Shown: piece after piece, positions 11,501 to 19,500 of the stretch
How positions within the stretch are numbered: the first letter of the stretch is position 1
Layout: each line of letters begins with the position of its first letter
The notes under the pieces: generated by a model
Database searches by the model: none
The model's input: the letters and a program-made list of their open reading frames with translations, nothing else
What the model was told of the DNA's origin: nothing
Program-made: the position numbers and the translations under genes
Assembly (NCBI RefSeq): GCF_003627155.1
Contig: NZ_CP032621.1
Coordinates: 1,178,001 to 1,242,000 of the forward strand
Direction of reading: 5' to 3'
Length of the DNA: 64,000 bases
DNA from: Streptococcus gwangjuense
GTDB taxonomy: Bacteria > Bacillota > Bacilli > Lactobacillales > Streptococcaceae

Positions 11501-12364
11501 TCTAGTATTTTCGCCGTTCATGGTAATATAAGCATTTTGAACATTTACAACAGCTTTACCTTCTTTGATAACCCCCTTACCCGTATATGTTTGAGGCTTA
11601 CTTTCTTCCCCCGCCAATTTTGCTTCAACTTTACCTGCATGACCCGCACGTTTCATTTCAGCATAAACTGCTTCAATTGCGGCAGAAAGACGATTCACTT
11701 GAGCTACCATCTGGTCTTTAGAAGCATCAGATGAAAGCAAATCGTTAGACTTCGCTGCTTCAAGCTTCACTGCAGCAACTGCAGCTGATAATTTTTGTTT
11801 AGCTGCTTCATCTTTGACTTCTTTATCTGAGAAGTTTGAAGCTACAGATGTCATAACCTCTGCTTCTGAAGTCAATTGAGTAAGAACTGTCTTCACATCA
11901 TCTTGTGCTTTTTCTGTTGCAGCTTTTTCATCCGTTTCTTTGTCAGTTTTTTCTTTAGCTACTTCTTTTTTGGCAGCTTGCTCTTTATCAGATTTTTCTT
12001 TTTCTGCTTTATCAGTAACTTCTTTTTCTGCTTTATCAGTAACTTCTTTTTCTGCTACAGGTGTTGCTTCAATTTTAGCGTCGTCTTTTACTTCAGGTTT
12101 TTCATCTGCTTTTACAGCATCAAGCTTTAATTCTGGAAGTTCCTCAACAACTGGTGTTGTTATAGCTGAATCAGGTTTCTGTTTATCAGAATTTGTAACT
12201 TCTGTTGCTTTTGCCGTTGCAACATTTGTCTCATCAGCTTTGACAGCATTTGCTCCTAATAAGAGAGCAGTTCCCAATAGAACACTAGCAGCACCAAAGC
12301 TATACTTACGAATAGAAAAGCGCTGAGCTCTTCTGCCGTGATATTTTTCCATTCTTGAATACAT
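5516..12364 (-). CDS. YSIRK/LPXTG-anchored adhesin with MucBP-type repeats (2282 aa)
   Basis: Large sortase-anchored surface protein, probably an adhesin for mucin or other host glycoproteins (role inferred from its repeats). Residues 1-44 are a YSIRK-type signal (FSIRKYSFGAASVLLG). A Lys/Glu-rich segment to about 165 and a helical segment to about 270 ending in RAGHAGK follow. Residues 270-700 form a non-repetitive beta-rich region. From about 890 come three units of about 294 residues, each pairing a MucBP_2-like and a Muc_B2-like domain. Three 149-residue units with MucBP domains follow at about 1775-1842, 1924-1991 and 2073-2140, each joined by a Pro-rich linker. The C-terminus has LPNTG (2249-2253), a hydrophobic span and KKKED. 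The ATG at 12364 follows AAGGAGAAACC. The ligand cannot be named from sequence. Confidence 0.9.
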   Translation of the reverse strand: MYSRMEKYHGRRAQRFSIRKYSFGAASVLLGTALLLGANAVKADETNVATAKATEVTNSDKQKPDSAITTPVVEELPELKLDAVKADEKPEVKDDAKIEATPVAEKEVTDKAEKEVTDKAEKEKSDKEQAAKKEVAKEKTDKETDEKAATEKAQDDVKTVLTQLTSEAEVMTSVASNFSDKEVKDEAAKQKLSAAVAAVKLEAAKSNDLLSSDASKDQMVAQVNRLSAAIEAVYAEMKRAGHAGKVEAKLAGEESKPQTYTGKGVIKEGKAVVNVQNAYITMNGENTRPLSWGLEVSFDTSNVKAGDTTTIELKNLAAFGNSFTKGTKITAADGTEIGVVESVAQSNSTGNKGGTSPYWAQRMKDGMTYEERLAEKPAIPNEVGTVTYKIKWNDKAKNYAVTTYSVEYLTGTAYQAPQISKDTDYVASIKVDGQVAVEHTYTNKATKPSTQKQSTSVSLTPNSGLRYKGSTLEKIGNTLTINTDTDVRYNKGSKFTIKLPNTDFNYFSEIPGSKNTASTTTKTDSITYRPSDRFANVKANENNVWILNDGRDTDFTLKATLKSPTELELEVIDGAIQEGSTISMALDKLGIERKITNRTFTDEFSKLKYDDLGRVTDGSTVGNDKTSGTLTVTGGTVLDGQKEDVTTKVTNGWVVNASPSGSTTVETGAVTLTLTDLETGKILGYMPTEYDGFAKLKEDGSHETKNILGKKYDVSSQIPDVIKPVNGIDYILAEIPPKGPTGTINVSDKRISEIYTPEEIKANGLNPSAYVNNVIYSYVKKTKVEEVKRTIKYVYADDAKDLAGQQVFEPSKQTVNYTGTVKLNSDGKAVVDSNDKPVYVNWVGNGDTNLPEVTVPQKEGYIASVEKVPVQPTTATDEDYEYVVTYSPIQKAKTTFVYQDKDGNVKEVEGNTPVTETGKGGDKLTKADEIAAKIKEAQNKGYELVSNTYPTDGVFDKDVNTDQEFTVTFKERVVPVTPDQPKTPGTPVDPNNPDGPKYPAGLEEKNLNKTVTRTITYVYEDGTPVLNEDGTPKTVTQEAKFTREAKVNLVTGEVTYGDWTPAQDLAEVKSPVVKGYLADKASVAVVNVTGNSEDIKEVVTYKPIGSWIPNIPGQPTDPIKYPNDPTDPTKPGQPTEVVPYVPGYTPKDKDGNPLKPVDPNDPTKGYEVPSLPTDPSQDTPINYVKDTQKAKTTFVDEKGNPIPGVDAITEEGDSDTPLTKEADVKAKIKELENKGYELVSNTYPEGGKFDKDKDTDQEFKVTLKERVVPVTPDQPKTPGTPVDPNNPDGPKYPAGLEEKDLNKTVTRTITYVYEDGTPVLNEDGTPKTVTQEAKFTREAKVNLVTGEVTYGDWTPAQDLAEVKSPVVKGYLADKASVAVVNVTGNSEDIKEVVTYKPIGSWIPNIPGQPTDPIKYPNDPTDPTKPGQPTEVVPYVPGYTPKDKDGNPLKPVDPNDPTKGYEVPSLPTDPSQDTPINYVKDTQKAKTTFVDEKGNPIPGVDAITEEGDSDTPLTKEAEVKAKIKELENKGYELVSNTYPEGGKFDKDKDTDQEFKVTLKERVVPVTPDQPKTPGTPVDPNNPDGPKYPAGLEEKDLNKTVTRTITYVYEDGTPVLNEDGTPKTVTQEAKFTREAKINLVTGEVTYGDWTPAQDLAEVKSPVVKGYLADKATVPTTKVTADSEDTTEVVTYKPLGSWVPNIPGQPTDPIKYPNDPTDPTKPGQPTEVVPYVPGYTPKDKDGNPLKPVDPNDPTKGYEVPNVPTNPGEDTPINYVANKANLVVKYVDEKGKDLLPAETTEGKVGDEYATSGKVIKGYVLVRVDGEAKGKIGKDGSTVTYVYKPLGSWVPNIPGQPTDPIKYPNDPTDPTKPGKDKPVLPYVPGYTPKDKDGNPLKPVDPNDPTKGYEVPNVPTNPGEDTPINYVANKANLVVKYVDEKGKDLLPAETTEGKVGDEYATSGKVIKGYVLVRVDGEAKGKIGKDGSTVTYVYKPLGSWVPNIPGQPTDPIKYPNDPTDPTKPGKDKPVLPYVPGYTPKDKDGNPLKPVDPNDPTKGYEVPNVPTNPGEDTPINYVANKANLVVKYVDEKGKDLLPAETTEGKVGDEYATSGKVIKGYVLVRVDGEAKGKIGKDGSTVTYVYKPLGSWVPNIPGQPTDPIKYPNDPTDPTKPGKEKPVLPYVPGYTPKDKDGNPLKPVDPNDPTKGYEVPNVPTNPGEDTPINYVPNPREVEKPAKPAQPSKQETPKYVEGQKELPNTGTEANASLAALGLLGALGGFGLLARKKKED
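5701..7041 (-). repeat. Three tandem 447-bp MucBP units
   Basis: The same 149-residue block (MucBP domain plus Pro/Asp-rich linker) occurs three times in phase, at about 5701-6147, 6148-6594 and 6595-7041. Long stretches are identical in DNA, which marks recent duplication and likely copy-number variation. Confidence 0.85.
7040..9700 (-). repeat. Three tandem ~882-bp MucBP_2/Muc_B2 units
   Basis: Units of about 294 residues start near 9698, 8806 and 7924 (reading on the minus strand). The spacing is 882 bp between the last two; the first carries a slightly longer, divergent N-terminal half. The block 7919-8167 is repeated exactly in phase at 8801-9049. Confidence 0.82.
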
Positions 12365-12489
12365 GGTTTCTCCTTTTTTAAAATATATGCTAATTACGGA
12401 ATTACACCCAAGTATTTCAAAAATCCCCCATTCCCAGCCTGATTGACAAAGTTAAATGGCTACACTTAGGTACTTAATTCCTACCTTAC

Positions 12490-12519
12490 ATTATAACATT
12501 ATTTCAATTAGAATGTCTA
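12490..12519 (-). promoter_or_regulatory. Promoter of the MucBP adhesin gene
   Basis: TAGACA (12514-12519), 18 bases, then TATAAT (12490-12495) preceded by TGT, so an extended -10. RNA would start near 12483 and give a leader of about 120 nt. A (TA)12 tract lies just upstream of the -35. Confidence 0.6.
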
Positions 12520-12544
12520 CATTTTTCTACAAAATATGTGAAAT

Positions 12545-12568
12545 TATATATATATATATATATATATA
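12545..12568. repeat. (TA)12 microsatellite
   Basis: About twelve uninterrupted TA steps lie 26-49 bases upstream of the adhesin -35 box, where an UP element would be. This tract type can change length by slippage. Confidence 0.85.
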
Positions 12569-12596
12569 TTAATCTGTATTTTAGGTAATTTCATGA

Positions 12597-12625
12597 CAAA
12601 AAATAAAAGGCCGATATGACCTTTT
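12597..12625 (-). terminator. Terminator after asnS
   Basis: AAAAGG and CCTTTT (12620-12625 and 12605-12610) pair around a 9-base loop, with ATTTTTT following on the minus strand. It is 18 bases past the asnS stop. Confidence 0.65.
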
Positions 12626-12642
12626 ACTTTGATTTTTTAATT

Positions 12643-13986
12643 TTACGGTTTGATACGGTGCAACATACGTGGGAATGGAATAGCTTCGCGGATGTGTTTT
12701 GTTCCTGCTGCGAAGGTTACCATACGTTCGATACCGATACCAAATCCTCCGTGTGGTACCGTACCATATTTACGAAGGTCAAGGTAAAATTCATACTCTG
12801 TACGGTCCATACCAAGTTCATCCATCTTAGCGACAAGGGCATCGTAGTCTTCCTCACGCATAGACCCACCGATGATTTCTCCATAGCCTTCTGGGGCAAG
12901 CAAGTCTGCACAAAGCACGCGCTCTGGATTTCCAGGAACTGGTTTCATGTAGAAGGCTTTAATGGCTGCTGGGTAGTTCATGACAAACGTTGGCACACCA
13001 AAGTGGTTTGAAATCCAAGTTTCATGCGGTGAACCAAAATCATCACCATGCTCAAGATGCTCGTAGTCAGCGTCTTCATCATTTTCATGCTCTTGTAAGA
13101 GATCAATAGCTTGATCGTAGGTAATGCGTTTGAATGGCTCTGCAATGTAGCGTTTCAAGAGTTCTGTATCACGTTCCAATGTTTCCAAAGCTTGAGGCGC
13201 ACGATCAAGAACACCTTGTAGAAGAGCTTTCACATAAGCTTCTTGCAAGTCAAGCGACTCATCGTGTGTCAAGTATGAGTACTCTGCATCCATCATCCAG
13301 AACTCAGTCAAGTGACGGCGCGTTTTTGATTTTTCAGCACGGAATACTGGACCAAAGTCAAAGACACGGCCAAGAGCCATAGCACCTGCTTCTAGGTAAA
13401 GTTGACCTGATTGACTCAAGTAGGCTGGCGTTCCGAAGTAGTCTGTTTCAAAAAGTTCAGTTGAGTCTTCAGCCGCATTTCCTGAAAGGATTGGGCTATC
13501 AAACTTCATGAAGCCGTTCTTGTCGAAGAACTCATAAGTTGCGTAGATGATAGCGTTACGAATTTGCATCACCGCTACTTGCTTACGAGAACGGAGCCAC
13601 AAGTGACGGTTGTCCATCAAGAAATCTGTTCCGTGTTCTTTTGGTGTAATTGGGTAGTCTTGAGATTCACCGATCACTTCGATGTCTGTAATGTCCAACT
13701 CATAGCCAAACTTAGAACGTTCGTCTTCTTTAACAATACCTGTCACATAAACAGACGTTTCTTGGCTCAAGCGTTTGATGACATCAAACTTCTCAAGCCC
13801 CACTTCTTCACCAAATTTCTCTACAAAGTTTGGTTTAAAGGCTACACCTTGGAAGAAAGCTGTTCCATCACGCAATTGCAAGAAGGCGATTTTCCCTTTT
13901 CCTGATTTGTTGGCAACCCAAGCTCCAATCGTCACTTCCTGACCAACATAGTCTTTTACATCGATAATCGTTACACGTTTTGTCAT
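12643..13986 (-). CDS. asnS: Asparagine--tRNA ligase
   Basis: Class IIb aminoacyl-tRNA synthetase that charges tRNA-Asn. The 447 residues match the bacterial family. An N-terminal OB-fold anticodon-binding domain (about 1-110) contains [21 protein letters not shown]. The catalytic domain carries motif 2 ([21 protein letters not shown]) and motif 3 ([12 protein letters not shown]). It is the last gene of ypmB-aspC-asnS, 18 bases after aspC. The same order occurs around aspB and asnS in Bacillus subtilis, which supports the assignment. Confidence 0.97.
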   Translation of the reverse strand: MTKRVTIIDVKDYVGQEVTIGAWVANKSGKGKIAFLQLRDGTAFFQGVAFKPNFVEKFGEEVGLEKFDVIKRLSQETSVYVTGIVKEDERSKFGYELDITDIEVIGESQDYPITPKEHGTDFLMDNRHLWLRSRKQVAVMQIRNAIIYATYEFFDKNGFMKFDSPILSGNAAEDSTELFETDYFGTPAYLSQSGQLYLEAGAMALGRVFDFGPVFRAEKSKTRRHLTEFWMMDAEYSYLTHDESLDLQEAYVKALLQGVLDRAPQALETLERDTELLKRYIAEPFKRITYDQAIDLLQEHENDEDADYEHLEHGDDFGSPHETWISNHFGVPTFVMNYPAAIKAFYMKPVPGNPERVLCADLLAPEGYGEIIGGSMREEDYDALVAKMDELGMDRTEYEFYLDLRKYGTVPHGGFGIGIERMVTFAAGTKHIREAIPFPRMLHRIKP

Positions 13987-14004
13987 TATTTTTCCTTTTC
14001 TTTT

Positions 14005-15183
14005 TTATTTTTCCATAAATGCTTTCAAGCGTTTAACTGCTTCTTTAAGTGTGTCTAGATCTGTCGCATAGCTGAGGCGCACATTTTCTGGCGCTCCGAA
14101 TCCTGCTCCTGTTATGAGTGCCAAACCAACTTCCTCAAGAATAGCTGTTGTAAAGTCAGTCACATCCGTATAACCTTTCATCTCCATGGCTTTTTTAACA
14201 TTTGGGAAGAGGTAGAAGGCTCCTTGTGGCTTAACGACTTCAAAACCAGGGACCTCACATAATAGCGGATAAATGGTATTGAGACGCTCCTCAAAAGCTT
14301 GACGCATGATATCGACAGAATCCTGTGGTCCTGTTAAGGCTTCAATAGCCGCATATTGAGAAACAGATGTCAAATTTGAAGTTGTTTGTCCCGTCAATTT
14401 ACTCATAGCTGCAATGATTTCAGGATCACCTACCGCATAACCAACTCGCCAACCCGTCATGGCATAGGCCTTAGATACACCGTTGATAACAATGGTTTGC
14501 TTACGAATTGCTTCTGATAGACTTGAGATTGGAACAAATTCATTTCCATTATAAACAAGGCGACCGTATATATCATCAGCTAAAATCAGAATGTCATGCT
14601 CAACTGCCCAATTTCCGATAGCTAGTAATTCTTCACGAGTATAGATCATACCAGTCGGATTAGATGGTGAATTGAGAACCAAAACCTTTGTCTTATCTGT
14701 CCTAACTAGTTCTAGTTGATCCACCGTGACTTTAAAATCATTGTCTTCTTTAGCTTGAACAAAGACTGGAATCCCTTCTGCCATCTTGACCTGATCTCCA
14801 TAACTAACCCAGTATGGAGTTGGAATAATAACCTCATCTAAAGGATTGATTACAGCCATAAAGAAAGTATAGAGGGAGAACTTGGCACCTGTAGCAAAGG
14901 TAACCTCGTTACTTGCGACAGAATAGCCATAGTAGCGCTCGAAGTAGGTATTCACCGCAGCTTTTAATTCTGGTAGGCCTGAAGCTACTGTATAGAAGGA
15001 AGCCTGTCCTTCTCGAATAGCTTTAACTGCTGCATCCTGAATATTTTCAGGAGTGTGAAAATCTGGTTGTCCCAAGGTCAAGAAAAGGACATCCTTACCT
15101 TGAGCTTTTAATTTTTTTGCTCTCGCATCACTAGCTAAAGTAACACTTTCTTCCATTTCTAAAACACGGTTGGATAGTTTCAT
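14005..15183 (-). CDS. aspC: Pyridoxal-phosphate aminotransferase, aspartate type
   Basis: Class I fold-type I aminotransferase, most likely aspartate aminotransferase (AspB/AspC family), cytosolic. It is 392 residues long. Visible features are the PLP-Lys motif VSKAYAMTGWRVGY, NSPSNPTGMIY, ADDIYGRLVY, and the C-terminal NVRLSYATDLDTL with the substrate-carboxylate Arg. Its start codon overlaps the ypmB stop by 4 bases (ATGA), implying coupled translation. Substrate specificity beyond aspartate cannot be settled by eye. Confidence 0.93.
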   Translation of the reverse strand: MKLSNRVLEMEESVTLASDARAKKLKAQGKDVLFLTLGQPDFHTPENIQDAAVKAIREGQASFYTVASGLPELKAAVNTYFERYYGYSVASNEVTFATGAKFSLYTFFMAVINPLDEVIIPTPYWVSYGDQVKMAEGIPVFVQAKEDNDFKVTVDQLELVRTDKTKVLVLNSPSNPTGMIYTREELLAIGNWAVEHDILILADDIYGRLVYNGNEFVPISSLSEAIRKQTIVINGVSKAYAMTGWRVGYAVGDPEIIAAMSKLTGQTTSNLTSVSQYAAIEALTGPQDSVDIMRQAFEERLNTIYPLLCEVPGFEVVKPQGAFYLFPNVKKAMEMKGYTDVTDFTTAILEEVGLALITGAGFGAPENVRLSYATDLDTLKEAVKRLKAFMEK

Positions 15184-15668
15184 AGGCCCTCCTTATTGAG
15201 CAATGCTCCTGTTTCAAAATCTACTAGATAAAAATCAGAGTCTGACTTGACTTCCCAGATTGGCTTATCTTGATAACGGCCAAAGGTAATCTTGTCAATC
15301 TCGCCAGCTCCTTTTTCCTTAGAAACAGCTTCTGCTTTTTCTTGTGAAACACCTTGATTTAGCTGATAAACGTAAATCTTATGGTCATCTTTCCCAATCA
15401 GGACAGCAAGCGTTTCTTGCTGTTTATTACGTCCAAGAACGCTGTAGTAAGATTCCAAGCCATTGTATAAATCAACCTGATCAACCTGCTCTAATCCTGC
15501 ATACTGCTGAGCTAATTTTTCTCCTTCACTTTTAGCTGTTTGATAGGGTTTCATGCCGAGAGAAACCAGATACAGAAAGGAAGCACTGATAACCACAAAC
15601 AAAATCGTCATCCCTAGACCATACTGCCACAGTAGATTATTTTTTGCTTTATTTTGTCTTTTTTTCAC
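15180..15668 (-). CDS. YpmB-like membrane-anchored protein (DUF5590)
   Basis: Small protein of 162 residues with a basic N-terminus, one membrane span (about 14-37, LLWQYGLGMTILFVVISASF) and an extracellular domain with PepSY-like folds. Similar proteins precede aspB-asnS in B. subtilis (YpmB) and other Firmicutes. The biochemical role is unknown. The start is a GTG at 15668; no upstream in-frame ATG fits. Its promoter places the RNA start almost on that GTG, and no good ribosome site is present. Confidence 0.85.
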   Translation of the reverse strand: MKKRQNKAKNNLLWQYGLGMTILFVVISASFLYLVSLGMKPYQTAKSEGEKLAQQYAGLEQVDQVDLYNGLESYYSVLGRNKQQETLAVLIGKDDHKIYVYQLNQGVSQEKAEAVSKEKGAGEIDKITFGRYQDKPIWEVKSDSDFYLVDFETGALLNKEGL

Positions 15669-15674
15669 TCGTCT

Positions 15675-15703
15675 ATTTTACCATCTATTGGGCTTTATTA
15701 CAA
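15675..15703 (-). promoter_or_regulatory. ypmB-aspC-asnS operon promoter
   Basis: TTGTAA (15698-15703), exactly 17 bases, then TAAAAT (15675-15680) preceded by TGG. The predicted RNA start (near 15668) coincides with the GTG start codon. Confidence 0.6.
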
Positions 15704-15841
15704 GTGAATGCAAGAACAATCGCACTTTATTTCTTCCTTCAAAGCAAACCAGAATCCAAAAAACAGTTCTTACTTTTCCAGTCGCAAGTGACTAGAGTTT
15801 CAGTAATTTTATAATTTTCAAATAAAGTCTGAGCAGATTTC

Positions 15842-15870
15842 TTGCAAGTTGTTTTGGATTGTTGTAATAT
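15842..15870 (+). promoter_or_regulatory. FMN reductase gene promoter
   Basis: TTGCAA (15842-15847), 17 bases, then TAATAT (15865-15870), giving a leader of about 45 nt with an AAGGAG ribosome site. Confidence 0.55.
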
Positions 15871-15922
15871 ATTTCATAACAACGAGAGAGTTCTCGGAAA
15901 TTTAAGAAAAAGGAGACATATC

Positions 15923-16471
15923 ATGTCTAAAAAAGTATTATTTATCGTCGGATCACTACGCCAAGGTTCTTTCAACCACCAAATGGCCCTCGAAGCTGAG
16001 AAAGCACTTGCTGGTAAAGCAGAAGTTAGTTACCTCGATTATTCAGCCCTTCCCCTCTTTAGCCAAGATTTTGAAGTACCAACTCATCCAGCTGTAGCTG
16101 CTGCTCGTGAAGCGGTTCTCGCTGCGGATGCTATCTGGATCTTCTCTCCAGTCTACAACTTCTCTATACCTGGAACAGTGAAGAACTTGCTCGACTGGCT
16201 ATCTCGTGCCCTTGACTTGTCTGATACACGCGGCGCTTCTGCCCTTCAAGACAAGTTTGTCACCGTATCATCTGTAGCCAATGCAGGTCACGATCAACTT
16301 TTCGCTATCTACAAAGACCTCTTGCCATTTATCCGTACACAAGTCGTTGGTGATTTCACTGCTGCACGTGTCAATGACTCTGCTTGGGCAGATGGAAAAT
16401 TGGTTCTCGAAGAATCAGTCCTAAACTCACTTGAGAAACAAGCTCAAGACTTGGTCGCAGCAATTCAGTAA
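15923..16471 (+). CDS. NAD(P)H-dependent FMN reductase family protein
   Basis: Flavodoxin-fold reductase of 182 residues. GSLRQGSFNHQMA (about 10-22) is the FMN-phosphate loop and SPVYNFSIPGTVKNLLDWL is the second flavin-contact segment typical of the family. It probably reduces free or bound flavin, or quinones, with NAD(P)H in the cytosol; the physiological substrate is not evident. The ATG at 15923 follows AAAAGGAGACATATC, so the 27-residue upstream in-frame extension was rejected. It is monocistronic, with its own promoter and a strong terminator. Confidence 0.88.
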   Translation: MSKKVLFIVGSLRQGSFNHQMALEAEKALAGKAEVSYLDYSALPLFSQDFEVPTHPAVAAAREAVLAADAIWIFSPVYNFSIPGTVKNLLDWLSRALDLSDTRGASALQDKFVTVSSVANAGHDQLFAIYKDLLPFIRTQVVGDFTAARVNDSAWADGKLVLEESVLNSLEKQAQDLVAAIQ

Positions 16472-16503
16472 AAAATAGATAGTTTAAAAAGTCTTTAATA
16501 TCA

Positions 16504-16541
16504 AAATGAGCAACTTTAAATTAAAAGTTGCTCATTTTTTT
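16504..16541 (+). terminator. Strong bidirectional terminator
   Basis: A 14-bp perfect stem (16504-16517 with 16524-16537) and TTTTTTT follow the FMN reductase gene. The minus strand also has TTTTGAT, so it may serve the convergent surface-protein gene too. Confidence 0.88.
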
Positions 16542-16593
16542 GTGCTATCTAACACTATCCTATTAGTTAAATCAGTATTGACATTTTTTTAAT

Positions 16594-19500
16594 TTAACGA
16601 TGTCTTCTAGCATGACCACGAGTTCCTGGTCCAGTTCTGATTGGTTTAACTTGTTTACCTGGACGTGAAGGAACGTGGTGTACTGGTCCATGATGAGGTC
16701 TCGTTAAATGCGGTTTAGGCTGAACACTTGGTTTTGGATGACTAACAATTACATTTGGTTTTGTAACAACTCCGACCACATGAGTATGGCTCGTATTTCC
16801 TGTATGAATGACACTTGTCACCTCTGAATGAGTTTCGGTTTCATTTGTTGTGATAGTGACAATCGGTGTTGTTGGACCCGCTGTTGCTGCATTTGAGGTA
16901 ACAGTGGTTGTCGTTGTAGTTGTAGTCGTAGCCGCTCCACCAGGAACAGGTTTTGTCTCTGTTTTCTTATTAACAGATGTTTGTGAAGAAAAATCTGTTG
17001 GTTTAATTGAAGCCAAGGCTTCAGCTGGAGTTAAGCTAGGTTTTGAATCAGTAGTCGCTACCGGTTTTGGTTGAACTACAGGTGTTGGTGTAGCTGGAGT
17101 AGATACTGCCGGTTTAACCGGTGTTACCGGTGCTGGTGCTGCTGGTTTGACCGGTATCACTGGTTTTGGTTGAACTACAGGCGCTGGCTTAACCGGAGTT
17201 GACACTGCTGGTTTAACCGGTGTTACTGGTTTGACCGGTACAACGGGTTTTGCAACAATTGGTGATGATGCAACAACTGGATTCGGAACAGTCAAAACTG
17301 GTTTGATAGAAATTCCATTACCTAGACTAGAAGGAGTTGCTACAATAGTTGTTACTCCTTGTGGAGTGACATTTGGTTTATGAACAGTCGTATCTACTGA
17401 CGCTACTGGTTTATCATCAATTCTTGTGATTTTCCAATTATCATAAATAATTACACCAGTAACGAGGTTAACTCTCGCCACTCTTTCAAAAACTACAGAT
17501 CGAACTACATCTTTGAAAGCTTGTTTACCATCTTTTTGATATTTGTAGTGAATCGTCTGCTTGGTCATTTTTCTCAGTGTATCTAAGTTTTCAACCGATT
17601 TAGGCCAAACAGGTGTCAATGCATCTCCTGCTACCAATGGATTTCCAGCAATTGGTTTAGAATCATCTGCTGTGACAGTCACAACTTTTTCGATTAATTG
17701 AACTGAGAATACTTGATCAGTTTGTTTTTCACTGTCAAAGCGTTTGTCATTAGCATTTGCAAAACCATCATGTACTAATTCATATCCTTGTTTTAGGTAT
17801 TGATTAATACGATTTTTTGAATTATAAGCAATTGTTTCACCTGGAAGACCAACTACACTGTCCACATTTCCTAAAACTTTAGGACTTGTTTCTGTTTGAT
17901 TAAGGTATTTAACATACGCCTTTTGTTGAGCAAGATAATCATAAACAACATGGATATCATCCTGTGTCAAATGTCCCTTACTATTAGCAGGTGTTTGTGA
18001 CAAGACATATACTACACCATCTTTTTCGAAACGTTCAGGAACTTTAGCAGTCACATCATAATTATTCCCCAACAAGTTAATGAGTTTTGTACTCTTATCA
18101 TGTGGTGTATTGAATGTTTCTAAAATAGCTTGACTTGTTTTATCACGATATTGAATATCAACTTTACCAAATTTAGCTTCTTCGTACACAGCTACCACGT
18201 TGGCTTGAGCTCGTGTAATCGTACCAGATGTCTTCGTATTACTATAAAAGCGATCATTCTGTGCATACTCTTTGAAGACATAATATTTACCATTTGGTGA
18301 ATGTAATAGATAAGGTGCTGTGATAGATGTTGTTTGAATTCCCTTGTTGTCTTGAACTTCTGTCTCAGTTGTATTTCTCTCCAAAGTAGCTACATAGCTA
18401 GTATCAATTTTGGTAGATGGTCTTACAGTAGTAAATTTATCTTGAAGGATACCTCCATTTTCCACCGCTGCAATGGCAGGAAGAAGCATTTTTCCTTGAG
18501 TATCAACAAAGCGAACTGCTACATCTCCATAGACAAGGCGCCCACCTGTTTTAACCATATCTGGGTTGGCAATTTTCCAGTCAGAATCAGCAGCTTGTTC
18601 GTATTGGTCTGTAAGATTTTTACCTTTGGCATCAACAACAGTCAATGTCCCAGGTACATTCGATTTAAAACCATTTTTAGCTTCATTCAAATAATCAACT
18701 GTATGACCTGTTGGAACACGGTCAACTCCAAAGTCTTTTGTACGTAATACATAGGTTCTGCCAGCCAACATCTTTCCAGAAACGAGTTCAAAGGTTAATT
18801 CATTATCAGCAGCCTTAAGAATCTTAAATTTTGCATGTTGACCTGGTTCTTCACGAGGTGCTTCCAAAATAACATTATGGCGATTTACCCTTGTTCTTGA
18901 TGTATCAGGGCTAGTATTTGTCATTTCGACGTTGTGGGCACCACGTTCAATAAATTCACCTACTGTAGCAAACTTATTGAATTCTGTGTCATTGATTCGA
19001 ACGGTGAAACGGGTCCCTGCACTAAAGTTTGATTTCCATGTTCCGATACGAAGAGTGCTGTTATATGTTTTGATACTACCGTCATCATCCAACATAACAT
19101 CACCTGTGAAGTTAGCTGTAGCTGGTGTATCATAAACTTTAGGTGCTCCTATATCTGTTTTAATCACAGTGTAATTCTTAGTGACTACATTTTGACCATT
19201 AACTGAAATAACACCGGTTACAGACTTATCCACGTTCACTCGAGGATAACGAATTCCACCTCTGTATTGAAGTTCAAAAGTAACATCATCTAGACGTTCA
19301 ATTTCATCAGTGAAACGATAAGTTGCTTCAATATGACTTCCTTTGTCAACTAAATCCCATGATTCTTTTGTGTCCAGAGCAACGTCACGGTCTCCACGTG
19401 AAGCCCAATATGAAAGGCTTCCAGCTTTGGCATTATCATTTTTCTGAACCAAACTCACTCGTTCTGCAAAAACTTTACCTTCAGCAACCAATTTTTGAGG

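Noticed and set aside
12616-13011. Long plus-strand open frame antisense to asnS
   Set aside because: asnS is fully conserved on the other strand; the frame has no ribosome site and no family resemblance.
16542-16680. Frameshift that might hide an LPXTG motif in the 1274-residue protein
   Set aside because: The other two frames of the last 100 bases were read and contain neither LPXTG-like motif nor hydrophobic segment.
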